A stretch of DNA of 64,000 bases, taken from assembly GCF_002934625.1 (NCBI RefSeq), contig NZ_PTJD01000001.1:62001-126000 (forward strand), read 5' to 3'. Positions within the stretch are counted from its first letter, which is position 1. Each line of letters begins with the position of its first letter. Both the position numbers and the translations under genes were made by a program. Shown here in pieces: positions 1 to 8,196 of the stretch. The notes under the pieces are model-generated. The model did no database searches. It was not told the origin of the DNA and saw nothing but the letters and a program-made list of their open reading frames with translations. The stretch is from Kineococcus xinjiangensis (lineage in GTDB: Bacteria > Actinomycetota > Actinomycetes > Actinomycetales > Kineococcaceae).

Positions 1-562
1 GCACCACCACCTCGTGGGAGCGGTGCCGGCGCAGGCCCGCCCGGCCCTCGGCGTCGACCGCGAAGGCCGTCCGCGTCCGCCAGCGCAGCCCGTCCTCGTC
101 CCCCGGCACGGCCTCCACCACCACGGGCAGCTCCAGCCCCGCCAGCCGGCGCAGCTGCTCCGCCACCACCGCCGCCTTCAGCTCCCGCTGCGCGGGCAGC
201 GCCACGTGCTGGAAGTCGCAGCCGCCGCACAGCCCCGGCCGCGCCACCGGGCACGGCTGCTGCACGCGGTCCGGGCTGGCCTCCAGGACCTCCACGGCGT
301 CGGCGCGCCAGAACTTCGAGCCCTCCCCGCCCTCGGTGACCCGCACCCGGACCCGCTCACCGGGGATCGTGTGGCGGACGAAGACGACGCGACCGCCGTG
401 GCGGGCCACGCAGTGGCCGCCGTGCGCGACCGGGCCCACCTCGACCTCGAACTCGGTCCCGACCGCGGAGTCGTCGCGCTGCCGCTCCTGCCGCTGCGGG
501 CGCCCGCCCGCGCGCCGCACCGGGCGCCCGCGCCGCGGCCCGGCCCCGCCGTCGCGGCTCAT
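1..562 (-). CDS. TRAM-domain class I SAM-dependent RNA methyltransferase (3' part outside window)
   Basis: Only the first 187 codons are inside the window, and the SAM-binding domain lies beyond base 1. After a basic N-terminus of about 30 residues, a TRAM RNA-binding domain spans roughly residues 33-95. Cysteines at 104, 112 and 115, within the motif CGGCDFQH, are the usual iron-sulfur ligands of the TrmA/RlmD/RumA family, which methylates uridine-C5 in tRNA or rRNA. The ATG at 562 overlaps the stop of the upstream permease gene (ATGA), so the two are translationally coupled. The target nucleotide cannot be told from this part. Family assignment is firm; substrate is open. Confidence 0.88.
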   Translation of the reverse strand, partial: MSRDGGAGPRRGRPVRRAGGRPQRQERQRDDSAVGTEFEVEVGPVAHGGHCVARHGGRVVFVRHTIPGERVRVRVTEGGEGSKFWRADAVEVLEASPDRVQQPCPVARPGLCGGCDFQHVALPAQRELKAAVVAEQLRRLAGLELPVVVEAVPGDEDGLRWRTRTAFAVDAEGRAGLRRHRSHEVVV

Positions 563-2613
563 CGCCCACCCCGCCGGGGCCGCTCGTCCGGCGTCGGGCC
601 GAAGGTCCCCCGCCGCACCGCACCCGGCGCGGACCGCTCGATGCGCTCCTCCGCACCCGCCGACGAGCTGAGCTGCCACGGCACGCTCGCCACCATCACC
701 CCCGGCGTGTAGCGCAGCCACGTCCGCAGACGCAGCGCCGACTGGTTGTGCAAGAGCGCCTCCCACCAGTGACCCAGCACGTACTCGGGGATGTAGACGG
801 TGACCAGGTCGCGCGGGTAGCGCGCCCGGATGTCCTTCACGTGCTGCACGACCGGGCGGATGATGTCGCGGTAGGGGGAGTCCAGCACCGTCAGCGGCAC
901 CGGGATGCCCGCCTCCTCCCACTGCCGCTGCAGCGCCGCGGCCTCCTTCGGGTCCACCGCCACCGTGACCGCCTCCAGCGCCGTCAGCCGCGCCGCCCGC
1001 GCGTACGCCAGCGCCCGCAGGGTCGGCTTGTGCAGCTTCGACACCAGCACGACACCGCGCACGCCCGAGGGCAGCGCGCGGGCCTGCGGGGAGTGCTGCG
1101 GCTCCAGCTCCCGCGCCACCGCCGCGTAGTGCCGGCGGATCAGGCGCATGTTGACGAACAGGAACGCCATCGCCACCAGCGCCAGCCACGCCCCCTGCAT
1201 GAACTTCGTGGTCAGGACGACGACGAGCACGAGTCCCGTCAGGCTCACGCCGACGGTGTTGATGGCCCGCGAGCGCCGCATCCGCCGCCGCTTCACCCGG
1301 TCGGTCTCGGTGCGCAGCAGCCGCGTCCAGTGCCGGACCATCCCCAGCTGGCTGATCGTGAAGGACACGAAGACGCCCACGATGTAGAGCTGGATCAGCT
1401 CGGTGACGCGCGCGTCGAAGACGACGATCAGGACGATCGCCGCACCGGCGAGGGCGATGATGCCGTTGGAGAAGGCGAGCCGGTCCCCGCGCGTGTGCAG
1501 CTGCCGGGGCAGGAAGCCGTCCTTGGCGAGGACGGAGGCCAGCACCGGGAAGCCGTTGAACGCGGTGTTGGCCGCCAGCACCAGGATGATCCCGGTCGCC
1601 GCGGCCACCAGGTAGAAGGCCGGCGAGAAGTGGTCGAAGATCGCATCCGCGAGCTGCCCGATCACCGGGGTCTGCACGTAGTCCTCGCCCACCGGCACGC
1701 CGTCGCGCAGCAGCTGCTCCGCCGGCACCTCGGCGTAGCGCAGACCCGTCAGGTTCGCCAGCGCCACGATGCTCATCAGCATCGTGGTCGAGATCAGCCC
1801 GAGCAGCAGCAGCGTGGTCGCCGCGTTGCGGCTCTTCGGCTTGCGGAAGGCCGGCACGCCGTTGCTGATCGACTGCACGCCGGTCAGGGCGGCGCAGCCG
1901 GAGGAGAAGGCCCGCAGGATCAGGAAGCCCCCGGCCAGACTGGTCAGCCCGGCCGTGAAGTGGTCCTCGGCCCGCAGCTCCAGCTCCGCGCTGGCCACCT
2001 GGGGCAGGTCCCCGAAGAGGTAGCGGAGGAAGCCCCACGCCGACATGCCGAGGACCGCGACCATGAAGAAGTAGGTGGGGATCGCGAACGCCGCGCCGCT
2101 CTCCTTCATCCCGCGCAGGTTCGCCGACATCAGCACCAGCACCAGGCCCACCGCCACGAGCGTCTCGTGGCCGCGCACGAACTCCAGCGCCGTGGCCGCG
2201 TACTGCGCGGCCGCGGCGATCGACACCGCCACCGTGAGCACGTAGTCCACCAGCAGCGCGCTGGCCACCCCCAGTCCGGCCGTGGGCCCCAGGTTGACCG
2301 TCGCGACCTCGTAGTCGCCACCGCCCGAGGGGTAGGCGTGCACGTTCTGCCGGTACGAGGTGACCACCACGAGCATCACCAGCAGCACCGCGAGCGTCAC
2401 CCACGGAGACACCGTGTAGGCCGCGATGCCCGCGATGGACAGGGTGAGGAAGATCTCATCGGGCGCGTAGGCCACCGACGACAGGGCGTCGGAGGCGAAG
2501 ACCGGCAGCGCGATGCGCTTGGGCAGGAGCCTCTCCGACAGCTTCTCGCTGCGGAAGGGGCGCCCCACCAGCAGCCGCTTGGCTGCGTCGGTGAGATCTG
2601 CGACGGAGGGCAC
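559..2613 (-). CDS. APC-superfamily permease, KimA-like probable potassium transporter
   Basis: A polytopic membrane protein of 684 residues. About twelve hydrophobic segments fill the first 480 residues, followed by a soluble C-terminal domain with a stress-protein-like fold. The early motifs PVFASDALSSVAYAP and SYRQNVHAYPSGGGDYEVA match the KimA group of the APC superfamily, whose characterised member is a K+/H+ symporter in Bacillus subtilis. Two TrkA (RCK) genes start divergently next door, which supports a role in potassium. The GTG at 2613 was chosen because the conserved N-terminus starts there and a TAGCAT -10 box lies 7 bases upstream, suggesting a leaderless message. Family is secure; substrate is inferred. 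Confidence 0.87.
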   Translation of the reverse strand: MPSVADLTDAAKRLLVGRPFRSEKLSERLLPKRIALPVFASDALSSVAYAPDEIFLTLSIAGIAAYTVSPWVTLAVLLVMLVVVTSYRQNVHAYPSGGGDYEVATVNLGPTAGLGVASALLVDYVLTVAVSIAAAAQYAATALEFVRGHETLVAVGLVLVLMSANLRGMKESGAAFAIPTYFFMVAVLGMSAWGFLRYLFGDLPQVASAELELRAEDHFTAGLTSLAGGFLILRAFSSGCAALTGVQSISNGVPAFRKPKSRNAATTLLLLGLISTTMLMSIVALANLTGLRYAEVPAEQLLRDGVPVGEDYVQTPVIGQLADAIFDHFSPAFYLVAAATGIILVLAANTAFNGFPVLASVLAKDGFLPRQLHTRGDRLAFSNGIIALAGAAIVLIVVFDARVTELIQLYIVGVFVSFTISQLGMVRHWTRLLRTETDRVKRRRMRRSRAINTVGVSLTGLVLVVVLTTKFMQGAWLALVAMAFLFVNMRLIRRHYAAVARELEPQHSPQARALPSGVRGVVLVSKLHKPTLRALAYARAARLTALEAVTVAVDPKEAAALQRQWEEAGIPVPLTVLDSPYRDIIRPVVQHVKDIRARYPRDLVTVYIPEYVLGHWWEALLHNQSALRLRTWLRYTPGVMVASVPWQLSSSAGAEERIERSAPGAVRRGTFGPTPDERPRRGGR

Positions 2614-2620
2614 GAACGGC

Positions 2621-2626
2621 CATGCT
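2621..2626 (-). promoter_or_regulatory. Candidate -10 box for a leaderless APC permease transcript
   Basis: TAGCAT on the minus strand ends 7 bases before the GTG start of the permease, so transcription would begin at or next to the start codon. No Shine-Dalgarno sequence is visible. No convincing -35 box is present. Confidence 0.35.
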
Positions 2627-2764
2627 AGGCGCCTGCCGCGCTGCGCACCGGCCGGGCACCGGGGTGCACTCCGACCGGCCCAGCGGGCGGCGCGGTAGCG
2701 TTTCCGCCGCCGGACCCGGGCCGGTGAGCAGGACCGCCACAGGCCGAGGAGAACCGGAGCGGCA

Positions 2765-3430
2765 GTGCACATCGTGATCATGGGGTGCGGGCGCGTGGGC
2801 TCCACACTCGCCGTCACCCTCGAGCGGCTCGGCCACCGGGTCGCCGTCATCGACCAGGACCCGGACGCCTTCCGCAGGCTCGGGTCCGGTTTCGGCGGCC
2901 GCCGCGTCACCGGGGTGGGCTTCGACCACGACACCCTCCTCGAGGCGGGCATCGACCACGCCGGCGCCTTCGCCGCCGTCTCCAGCGGCGACAACTCCAA
3001 CATCATCGCCGCGCGGGTGGCGCGGGAGAAGTTCGGCGTCGAGACGGTCGTCGCCCGCATCTACGACCCGGGCCGCGCCGAGGTCTACCAACGCCTCGGC
3101 ATCCCCACCATCGCCACGGTCCGCTGGACGGCCGACCAGGTCCTGCGACGCCTCCTGCCCGACGGGCCCGTCACCGAGCACCTCGACGCCAGCGGCCGGG
3201 TGGCCCTCGCCGAGGTGCCCGTCCACATCGCCTGGGTCGGGCAGCGGCTCTCCAGCCTGGAAGAGGCCGCCGAGGTCCGCGTCGCCTACCTCACCCGCCT
3301 CGGGGTCGGGCTGCTGCCGACCGCCGCGACCGTCTACCAGGAGGGCGACGTGCTGCACGTCGCCTGCGACCAGACCCGGATCGCGGAGGCGAGCGCCGTG
3401 CTGGCCGCACCGCCGGCGGAGGAGGACTGA
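2765..3430 (+). CDS. trkA: TrkA-family RCK potassium-uptake regulator, first of pair
   Basis: A cytoplasmic protein of 221 residues with an N-terminal Rossmann NAD-binding fold (GCGRVGSTLA near residue 7, then the acidic end of strand 2 in VIDQD) and a C-terminal TrkA_C domain from about residue 140. RCK proteins of this kind gate potassium transporters in response to nucleotides. The start is GTG. Its stop overlaps the next trkA start by one base (TGATG). The pair resembles the adjacent ceoB-ceoC genes of Mycobacterium and stands divergent from the KimA-like permease, its probable partner. That partnership is inferred from position only. Confidence 0.88.
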   Translation: MHIVIMGCGRVGSTLAVTLERLGHRVAVIDQDPDAFRRLGSGFGGRRVTGVGFDHDTLLEAGIDHAGAFAAVSSGDNSNIIAARVAREKFGVETVVARIYDPGRAEVYQRLGIPTIATVRWTADQVLRRLLPDGPVTEHLDASGRVALAEVPVHIAWVGQRLSSLEEAAEVRVAYLTRLGVGLLPTAATVYQEGDVLHVACDQTRIAEASAVLAAPPAEED

Positions 3431-4101
3431 TGCGCGTCGTCATCGCAGGAGCGGGCATCGTGGGACGCTCCATCGCCCGCGAGCTGCTGGCCAACGGCCA
3501 CCGCGTCCTCCTCGTCGACCGCTCCCCCGCCGCCATGAAGATCGCCAGCGTTCCGGACGCGCAGTGGCTGCTCGCCGACGCCTGCGAGATCTCCAGCCTC
3601 GACGAGGCGCGCGCCGCCGAGTGCGACGTCGTGGTCGCCGCCACCGGCGACGACAAGGCCAACCTCGTCGTGTCCCTGCTCGCCAAGACCGAGTACGGCG
3701 TCCCGCGGACCGTGGCCCGCGTGAACAACCCGAAGAACGAGTGGCTCTTCGACGAGGCGTGGGGCGTCGACGTCGCGGTCTCCACGCCCCGGCTGATGAC
3801 GGCCCTGGTCGAGGAGGCGGTCAGCGTCGGCGAGCTCGTGCGGCTCTTCACCTTCCAGCAGAGCCGCACGACGATGTCGGAGTTCACCATCGACGAGGGC
3901 AGCCCCGTCCTCGGCTACACCGTCGGGCAGGTGCACTTCCCGCACGACACCGTCCTGCTCGCCATCGTCCGCAAGGACCGCCCCACCGCGCCGTCGGCGG
4001 ACGACGTCCTCGAGGCCGGCGACCACCTGCTCTTCCTCAGCTCCCCGGAGTCCGAGCCGGAGCTGCAGTCGCTGCTCGCCCCGGCCCGCGACGGCGACTG
4101 A
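3430..4101 (+). CDS. trkA: TrkA-family RCK potassium-uptake regulator, second of pair
   Basis: A cytoplasmic RCK protein of 223 residues. The Rossmann motif GAGIVGRSIA sits near residue 7 and LLVDRSP closes the second strand. The C-terminal half, from about residue 135, is a TrkA_C domain. It is translated from an ATG that overlaps the stop of the preceding trkA, so the two are almost certainly one transcript and may form a heteromeric ring. The coding region ends just before a very long perfect hairpin at 4103-4171 that separates it from the convergent DUF3159 gene. Confidence 0.88.
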   Translation: MRVVIAGAGIVGRSIARELLANGHRVLLVDRSPAAMKIASVPDAQWLLADACEISSLDEARAAECDVVVAATGDDKANLVVSLLAKTEYGVPRTVARVNNPKNEWLFDEAWGVDVAVSTPRLMTALVEEAVSVGELVRLFTFQQSRTTMSEFTIDEGSPVLGYTVGQVHFPHDTVLLAIVRKDRPTAPSADDVLEAGDHLLFLSSPESEPELQSLLAPARDGD

Positions 4102-4102
4102 C

Positions 4103-4171
4103 ACCGGCCCCGCACGCGGATGGGCCCCCGGCGCACGACGCGCCGGGGGCCCATCCGCGTGCGGGGCCGGT
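4103..4171. terminator. Bidirectional terminator, perfect 32-bp stem
   Basis: Bases 4103-4134 and 4140-4171 are exact reverse complements around a 5-base loop (acgac). It lies between the convergent trkA and DUF3159 genes, starting 2 bases after the trkA stop and ending 6 bases before the DUF3159 stop. A factor-independent terminator serving both strands is the simplest reading, although no U-tract follows. Confidence 0.8.
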
Positions 4172-4176
4172 CCGGC

Positions 4177-4908
4177 TCAGGGCTCGGCGCGGGTGGGGGC
4201 CGCCGCCCCCGTCGGGGGGCCGTCCTCGGGCCGGTCCTCGCCCAGCGCCGAGACGTCGGTCAGCGGGGTGTGCCCCCGCAGGAGGATCGCGGCGATCACG
4301 GCCACGCCTGCCACCAGCAGCGGCCAGCCGAGCACCAGCTTGGAGACGGCCAGCGCCGTGGTGTACCCGGCCAGCAGCAGGGGCAGCTGCACCACCACCC
4401 GCAGCAGGTACATGGCGAGGAAGACGCCCGTGACCCGCTGGCACAGCCGCACCACCCCCGGGTCCCGCCGCCAGGCCGTCACCTCCCCCGCCACCGAGCC
4501 GACGAGGAAGCCGAGCACCGGCCAGCGCGCCAGCATCGAGGCGGCGAAGACCACGGCCAGGCCGGCGTTGTAGAGGATGCCGGTGAGGAAGTAGTCCTCC
4601 GTCCGCCCGGTGCGGGCCGCGATGGCCGCGGCGATCGCGATGGCAACGATGCCCCCGAGGGCGTGCTGCACCGTCTCCCGGCGCGCCAGCCGGATGACGA
4701 CGGCCACGACGAGCACCGCCACCGCGGCGGTGATCGCCGTGCGCAGGTCCTCCCGCCACAGCCAGGCGAGGAGGAAGGCCAGCGCCGGCGCCGCCGACTC
4801 CGCCATCCCCCGCCAGCCGCCGAGGGCGCTGTCGAGGCGGTGGCGGACGACCTCCTCCACCGTCGTCGGCACCACCGCCGACCCGCCGGCGCCCGCGGCG
4901 GCGGTCAC
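4177..4908 (-). CDS. DUF3159 family integral membrane protein
   Basis: A membrane protein of 243 residues with about six hydrophobic helices between residues 38 and 225, followed by a short polar tail rich in Pro, Glu and Asp. It matches the actinobacterial DUF3159 family, which has no established function and is almost always found beside the OB-fold gene and the TrkA pair, as here. The GTG start overlaps the stop of the OB-fold gene (GTGA), so the two are coupled. Conserved context with potassium genes is suggestive but no mechanism can be read from the sequence. Confidence 0.85.
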   Translation of the reverse strand: MTAAAGAGGSAVVPTTVEEVVRHRLDSALGGWRGMAESAAPALAFLLAWLWREDLRTAITAAVAVLVVAVVIRLARRETVQHALGGIVAIAIAAAIAARTGRTEDYFLTGILYNAGLAVVFAASMLARWPVLGFLVGSVAGEVTAWRRDPGVVRLCQRVTGVFLAMYLLRVVVQLPLLLAGYTTALAVSKLVLGWPLLVAGVAVIAAILLRGHTPLTDVSALGEDRPEDGPPTGAAAPTRAEP

Positions 4909-5300
4909 ACCGCCTCCGAGCACAGCAGCTCGTAGCGGGGGTTGAAGATGACGCGGCGCCCGTCGTCCTCCACGACCATCCCCTCGGCCATGATCCGGCG
5001 GCCGACGTCCACCCCGGCGATGCGGCGGCGGCCCAGCCAGACCAGTTGCACCGTCCCCGAACCGTCGAACAGCTCCGCCTGCAGCGTGGGCACCCCACCG
5101 CGCGGCTGCAGCGTCACGGAGCGCACGGCCCCGCAGACGCAACCGCGCTGCCGCAGCGGCAACCGCTCGCACAGGGTTCCCCCGTGCCGGGCGGCCACCT
5201 CCTTCTCGTCCGCGGCGGCCAGGTCCAGCTCCGAGGCGGTGAAGCGCTGCAGCACCCGGCGCCAGCGCGGCCCGGTGCTCATCGACGAGGACTTCGACAC
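4905..5300 (-). CDS. OB-fold nucleic-acid-binding domain protein
   Basis: A 131-residue protein. From about residue 55 onward it shows the five-strand pattern of a nucleic-acid-binding OB fold, with VTLQPRGGVPTLQAELFDGS and LVWLGRRRIAGVDVGRRI as the typical RecG/RecJ-like core. CVCG near residue 54 gives two closely spaced cysteines whose role is unclear. The N-terminal 45 residues are helical and charged. It is part of the conserved actinobacterial DUF3710-OB-DUF3159 cluster, and 60 bases separate it from the upstream DUF3710 gene. Single-stranded nucleic-acid binding is inferred from the fold. Confidence 0.85.
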   Translation of the reverse strand: MSKSSSMSTGPRWRRVLQRFTASELDLAAADEKEVAARHGGTLCERLPLRQRGCVCGAVRSVTLQPRGGVPTLQAELFDGSGTVQLVWLGRRRIAGVDVGRRIMAEGMVVEDDGRRVIFNPRYELLCSEAV

Positions 5301-5360
5301 GGCACCAGCGTAGGCGCCGCCTCCCCCGCTGGGGAGGCGGACCCGCTGGCAGACGCCCGG

Positions 5361-6197
5361 TCAGCGCACCTCGGTGATCTCCGGGCCCCGCTCGAAGGGC
5401 TGCAGCGGGTCGCGCCCGCCCTCCGGCGCCTCCGCGGCCGGCTCGCCCTCGGGCTGCTCGGCGCCGGGCTCGCCGCCCTCCCCCGGAGCCGGCGGCAGCT
5501 GCGGCAGCTCGAAGAACAGGACCTCGCGCGGGGCCATCGCCTCGCTGCCGCGCACCACCACGACGTCGCGCAGCACCGACTCCAGCGGCTCCGCCGCCGC
5601 CGGGTCGTGCGCCGCGGGCCCGACGAAGACCGCGCGCAGGAACCAGCGCGGCCCGTCGATGCCGACGAACCTGGTCGGCTGGTGACCGGTGCGCCCGTCG
5701 GAGGTCCGCACCGGCAGCCGGGCCACCAGCTCCCGGCCGAAGGTCCCGTCCACCTCGTCCACGGAACCGCCCTGGGCCACGGCCGACTCGGCGATCTCGG
5801 CCCGGATCTCGTCCCAGACGCCGAGCGTGCGGGGGGCCGCGAAGACCTGCAGCTGCACCTGGGATCCGGCCAGCCCGACGATCAGCGCGATCGGCCGCTG
5901 GCTCTCCTCCTGGATCTCCATCCGGATCTCCATGCCCTCGCGCCCGGGCAGCCACACGGCCCCCAGCGCCAGCCGCTCCCCGCGGCCCTCGACCTCAGAG
6001 ACGTCGAAGGGACCGGAGGAGCGGTCGAAGCTGCTGCCCGCCTCCGCGGCCTGCTCCGTCTCCGGGGCGTCCTGCTGCGCCACGTCCGCGGTGGTCTCCG
6101 CGGCGGTGGTCCCGGCAGCGGTCGTCTCCGCGGCGGTGCCCTCCGTGCCCGGGGCGCCGCTCGAGTCCTCCGAGCGGCGGCGTCGGAAGATGCTCAT
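5361..6197 (-). CDS. DUF3710 domain protein
   Basis: A 278-residue soluble protein. The start (MSIFRRRR) is basic, followed by an Ala/Glu/Thr-rich low-complexity stretch up to about residue 55. The conserved DUF3710 domain then spans about 60-235, with GPFDVSEV opening and RWFLRAVF near the middle. The C-terminal 45 residues are again low-complexity and acidic. The family is restricted to Actinobacteria and is uncharacterised. It starts 3 bases after the dut stop, so it is co-transcribed with dUTPase. Confidence 0.86.
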   Translation of the reverse strand: MSIFRRRRSEDSSGAPGTEGTAAETTAAGTTAAETTADVAQQDAPETEQAAEAGSSFDRSSGPFDVSEVEGRGERLALGAVWLPGREGMEIRMEIQEESQRPIALIVGLAGSQVQLQVFAAPRTLGVWDEIRAEIAESAVAQGGSVDEVDGTFGRELVARLPVRTSDGRTGHQPTRFVGIDGPRWFLRAVFVGPAAHDPAAAEPLESVLRDVVVVRGSEAMAPREVLFFELPQLPPAPGEGGEPGAEQPEGEPAAEAPEGGRDPLQPFERGPEITEVR

Positions 6198-6200
6198 CCT

Positions 6201-6770
6201 TCAGCCCTCTCTGCTGTTCCTGTCGGTGCTGCCCCGATGTCCTGCTGCCCCGATGTCCTGCCGCGCGCCGACCAGGGCCGAGGCCCCGCCCGTCGAGCCG
6301 TGCCCGCCGGTGCCGCGCTCGGACTCCGGCAGCCGCGCCACCTCCACGAACCGCACCCGCTCCACCCGCTGCACCACCAGCTGCGCGATGCGGTCGCCCG
6401 CCCGCAGCTCGACGCTGCGCTCGCGGTCGGTGTTGAGCAGCGTGACGCGGATCTCGCCGCGGTAGCCGGCGTCGACGGTGCCCGGCGCGTTGAGCGTGGT
6501 GACCCCCAGCCTGGCGGCCAGTCCGGAGCGCGGCACGACGAAACCGGCGAACCCCTCCGGCAGGGCGAGCGCCACCCCCGTGGGCACCGTCACCCGCTGG
6601 CCCGGCCCCAGGGTGACGTCCACCCGGGTCGTCAGGTCGGCGCCCGCATCGCCCGGGTGGGCGTAGGAGGGCACCGGGACCGCCGCGTCGGAGCGCACCA
6701 GGGGCACCTCCAGCGTCCCCGCGGGGGAGCCGGAGGGCGGGGCGGCGCTGGACCCGTCCGGTGTGCTCAC
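6201..6770 (-). CDS. dut: Deoxyuridine 5'-triphosphate nucleotidohydrolase (dUTPase)
   Basis: A trimeric-type dUTPase of 189 residues that hydrolyses dUTP to dUMP and pyrophosphate, keeping uracil out of DNA and feeding dTMP synthesis. All five motifs are visible: GDAGADLT (1), PRSGLAARLGV (2), TVDAGYRGEIRV (3), AGDRIAQLVVQ (4) and GTGGHGSTGG (5). His in place of Phe in motif 5 is a common actinobacterial variant. About 20 extra N-terminal and 30 extra C-terminal residues flank the core. The GTG start at 6770 sits just after a TAGGGT -10 box, so the message is probably leaderless. UdgX, a uracil-DNA glycosylase homologue, is encoded at 45081. Confidence 0.95.
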   Translation of the reverse strand: MSTPDGSSAAPPSGSPAGTLEVPLVRSDAAVPVPSYAHPGDAGADLTTRVDVTLGPGQRVTVPTGVALALPEGFAGFVVPRSGLAARLGVTTLNAPGTVDAGYRGEIRVTLLNTDRERSVELRAGDRIAQLVVQRVERVRFVEVARLPESERGTGGHGSTGGASALVGARQDIGAAGHRGSTDRNSREG

Positions 6771-6778
6771 GGTCGCCG

Positions 6779-6784
6779 ACCCTA
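6779..6784 (-). promoter_or_regulatory. Candidate -10 box for leaderless dut transcript
   Basis: TAGGGT on the minus strand ends 8 bases before the GTG start of dut, which would give a leader of no more than about two bases. No ribosome binding site precedes dut, in agreement. The -35 region is not recognisable. Confidence 0.4.
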
Positions 6785-6811
6785 CTCCCCGCCCGTGAGA
6801 CGCTGACCGGC

Positions 6812-7291
6812 ATGAGCAGCAGCGCCGGTCCCGCCGGGGCGGGCACCTCCGCCGGCCCGGGCCACCGCGAGCGACTCTCCCCCTCGGCGGGCACCTGGGT
6901 GGCCTGCCTCGGCATCGCCCTCACCGCGGGCTTCGTGCCGCTGCCCGTCCTCGGGCCGGCCGGCGCGCTGGTGGCCGCCCTGGTCGCCGCCGCAGCCGTG
7001 ACCGCGGCGCTGCTCGCGGCGTCGGCGCGCGTGGAGGTCTCCGGGGGCACGCTCGTGGCGGGCCGCTCCCGGATCCCCCTGCACCACCTCGGGCGGGCCG
7101 AGCCGCTCGACGCCGGCGCCATGCGCCGGGTGATGGGCCCGGACGCGGACGCGCGCGCCCACCTCGTCACGCGCGGCTGGGTGCGCACGGGAGTGCGGGT
7201 CGCGGTCGAGGACCCCGAGGACCCCACCCCCTACTGGCTGATCTCCACCCGGCGGCCCGCGGAGCTGGCCGCCGCGCTGCGCCGCCCGTAG
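6812..7291 (+). CDS. DUF3093 family membrane protein
   Basis: A 159-residue protein with two adjacent transmembrane helices at about residues 30-70, followed by a soluble domain. The family signature includes VEVSGGTLVAGRSRIPL and GWVRTGVRVAVEDPEDPTPYWLISTRRP. DUF3093 proteins are small actinobacterial membrane proteins of unknown function, usually divergent from dut as here. The ATG at 6812 is preferred over an upstream in-frame start at 6761 because the earlier one would overlap the dut promoter and the conserved family begins near here. Confidence 0.85.
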   Translation: MSSSAGPAGAGTSAGPGHRERLSPSAGTWVACLGIALTAGFVPLPVLGPAGALVAALVAAAAVTAALLAASARVEVSGGTLVAGRSRIPLHHLGRAEPLDAGAMRRVMGPDADARAHLVTRGWVRTGVRVAVEDPEDPTPYWLISTRRPAELAAALRRP

Positions 7292-7339
7292 CGGGCGCCC
7301 CGCCCGGCGGACCGGGAGGAGCGCCCGCCGGGCGCCGGC

Positions 7340-7639
7340 TCAGGCCGCGCACTCCTTGCAGACGAAGGAGCCGTTGCGCTCGCCGGCGAGCTGGCTGCGG
7401 TGGTGCACCAGGAAGCAGCTGGAGCAGGTGAACTCGTCCGCCTGGCGCGGGAGGACCCGCACGGACAGCTCCTCGTTGGAGAGGTCCGCCCCGGGCAGTT
7501 CGAAGCCCTCGGCAGCCTCCGTCTCGTCCTCGTCGACCGTGCTCGAGGACTTGTCCGTGCGCCGGGCCTTCAGCTCCTCGAGGGAGTCCTCGTTGAGCTC
7601 GTCGTCGGTCTTGCGCGGTGCGTCGTAGTCGGTGGCCAT
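7340..7639 (-). CDS. DUF4193 family zinc-ribbon-like small protein
   Basis: A 99-residue acidic protein. The first 60 residues are charged and probably disordered. The C-terminal 40 contain CSSC and CKEC, a four-cysteine pair spaced as in a treble-clef or zinc ribbon. This matches DUF4193, a conserved actinobacterial family without assigned function that some authors place among transcription-related zinc proteins. The ATG at 7639 opens the conserved MATDYDAPRK start. It is convergent with the DUF3093 gene, with about 48 bases between them. Confidence 0.88.
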   Translation of the reverse strand: MATDYDAPRKTDDELNEDSLEELKARRTDKSSSTVDEDETEAAEGFELPGADLSNEELSVRVLPRQADEFTCSSCFLVHHRSQLAGERNGSFVCKECAA

Positions 7640-8196
7640 CGCGTGCCTCACATTCCGAAATCTCTCGTCCGGCCCTCCACCTGGCGTGGCCAGTCGTGAC
7701 GGTGCCGCCGGAGCAACGTCTGGCGCTCCGGATCCATGCCCGACCGTTCCCCGTGAGCGCCCGCCGACACGTGGGCGGACGGTGGAGGTGGTCCACCGCG
7801 GCGGGCTCCGGGGAGGCCGGGCGACCACGGATTGTGCCGCACCTCGGCGATCACTTCGACTCGGGTGCCGTCCCGGCCGGTGAGCCGCCCGGGTGGCCGG
7901 TGCCGTGCCGACTTGGTCCACCGCACCGCGCGACCGTACGCTCGTCCCACTGGCAGCCGAGGCCGCCGGAGTCTCCCAGACCCGGTGCAGCCGGAGCCAG
8001 CAGGACACGCCGCGACGTGATCGGGCAGGATGCCGCCGTCCGAGGATCTCGCAGCACCACCCCCGCCCCACCGACAGTGCCCCACCCGCGACACCCCGCC
8101 GCCAGCGGGGCAGCGAAATCCCCCCACCCCGCACGCCGCCCGGCGCCGCGGGAGCTGCCCCAGGGCCGCCCAGCCCCCACCCAGGAGGTGCCCGCC
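7640..8196. other. Intergenic stretch of 557 bases without a convincing gene
   Basis: This lies between the divergent DUF4193 and 98-residue protein genes. Several open frames cross it on both strands, but their translations are Pro/Arg-rich with no family-like pattern, as expected from antisense noise at this GC content. A strong Shine-Dalgarno sequence (aggaggtg, 8183-8190) closes the stretch. No tRNA, riboswitch or clear hairpin array was recognised. Its length suggests promoters for both flanking genes or an unrecognised small RNA. Confidence 0.5.

Noticed and set aside
748-2628. A 626-residue plus-strand open frame antisense to the APC permease
   Set aside because: Its translation is rich in Arg, His and Gln with no hydrophobic core or family pattern, as expected for the mirror of a GC-rich gene. 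The minus-strand frame encodes a clear permease.
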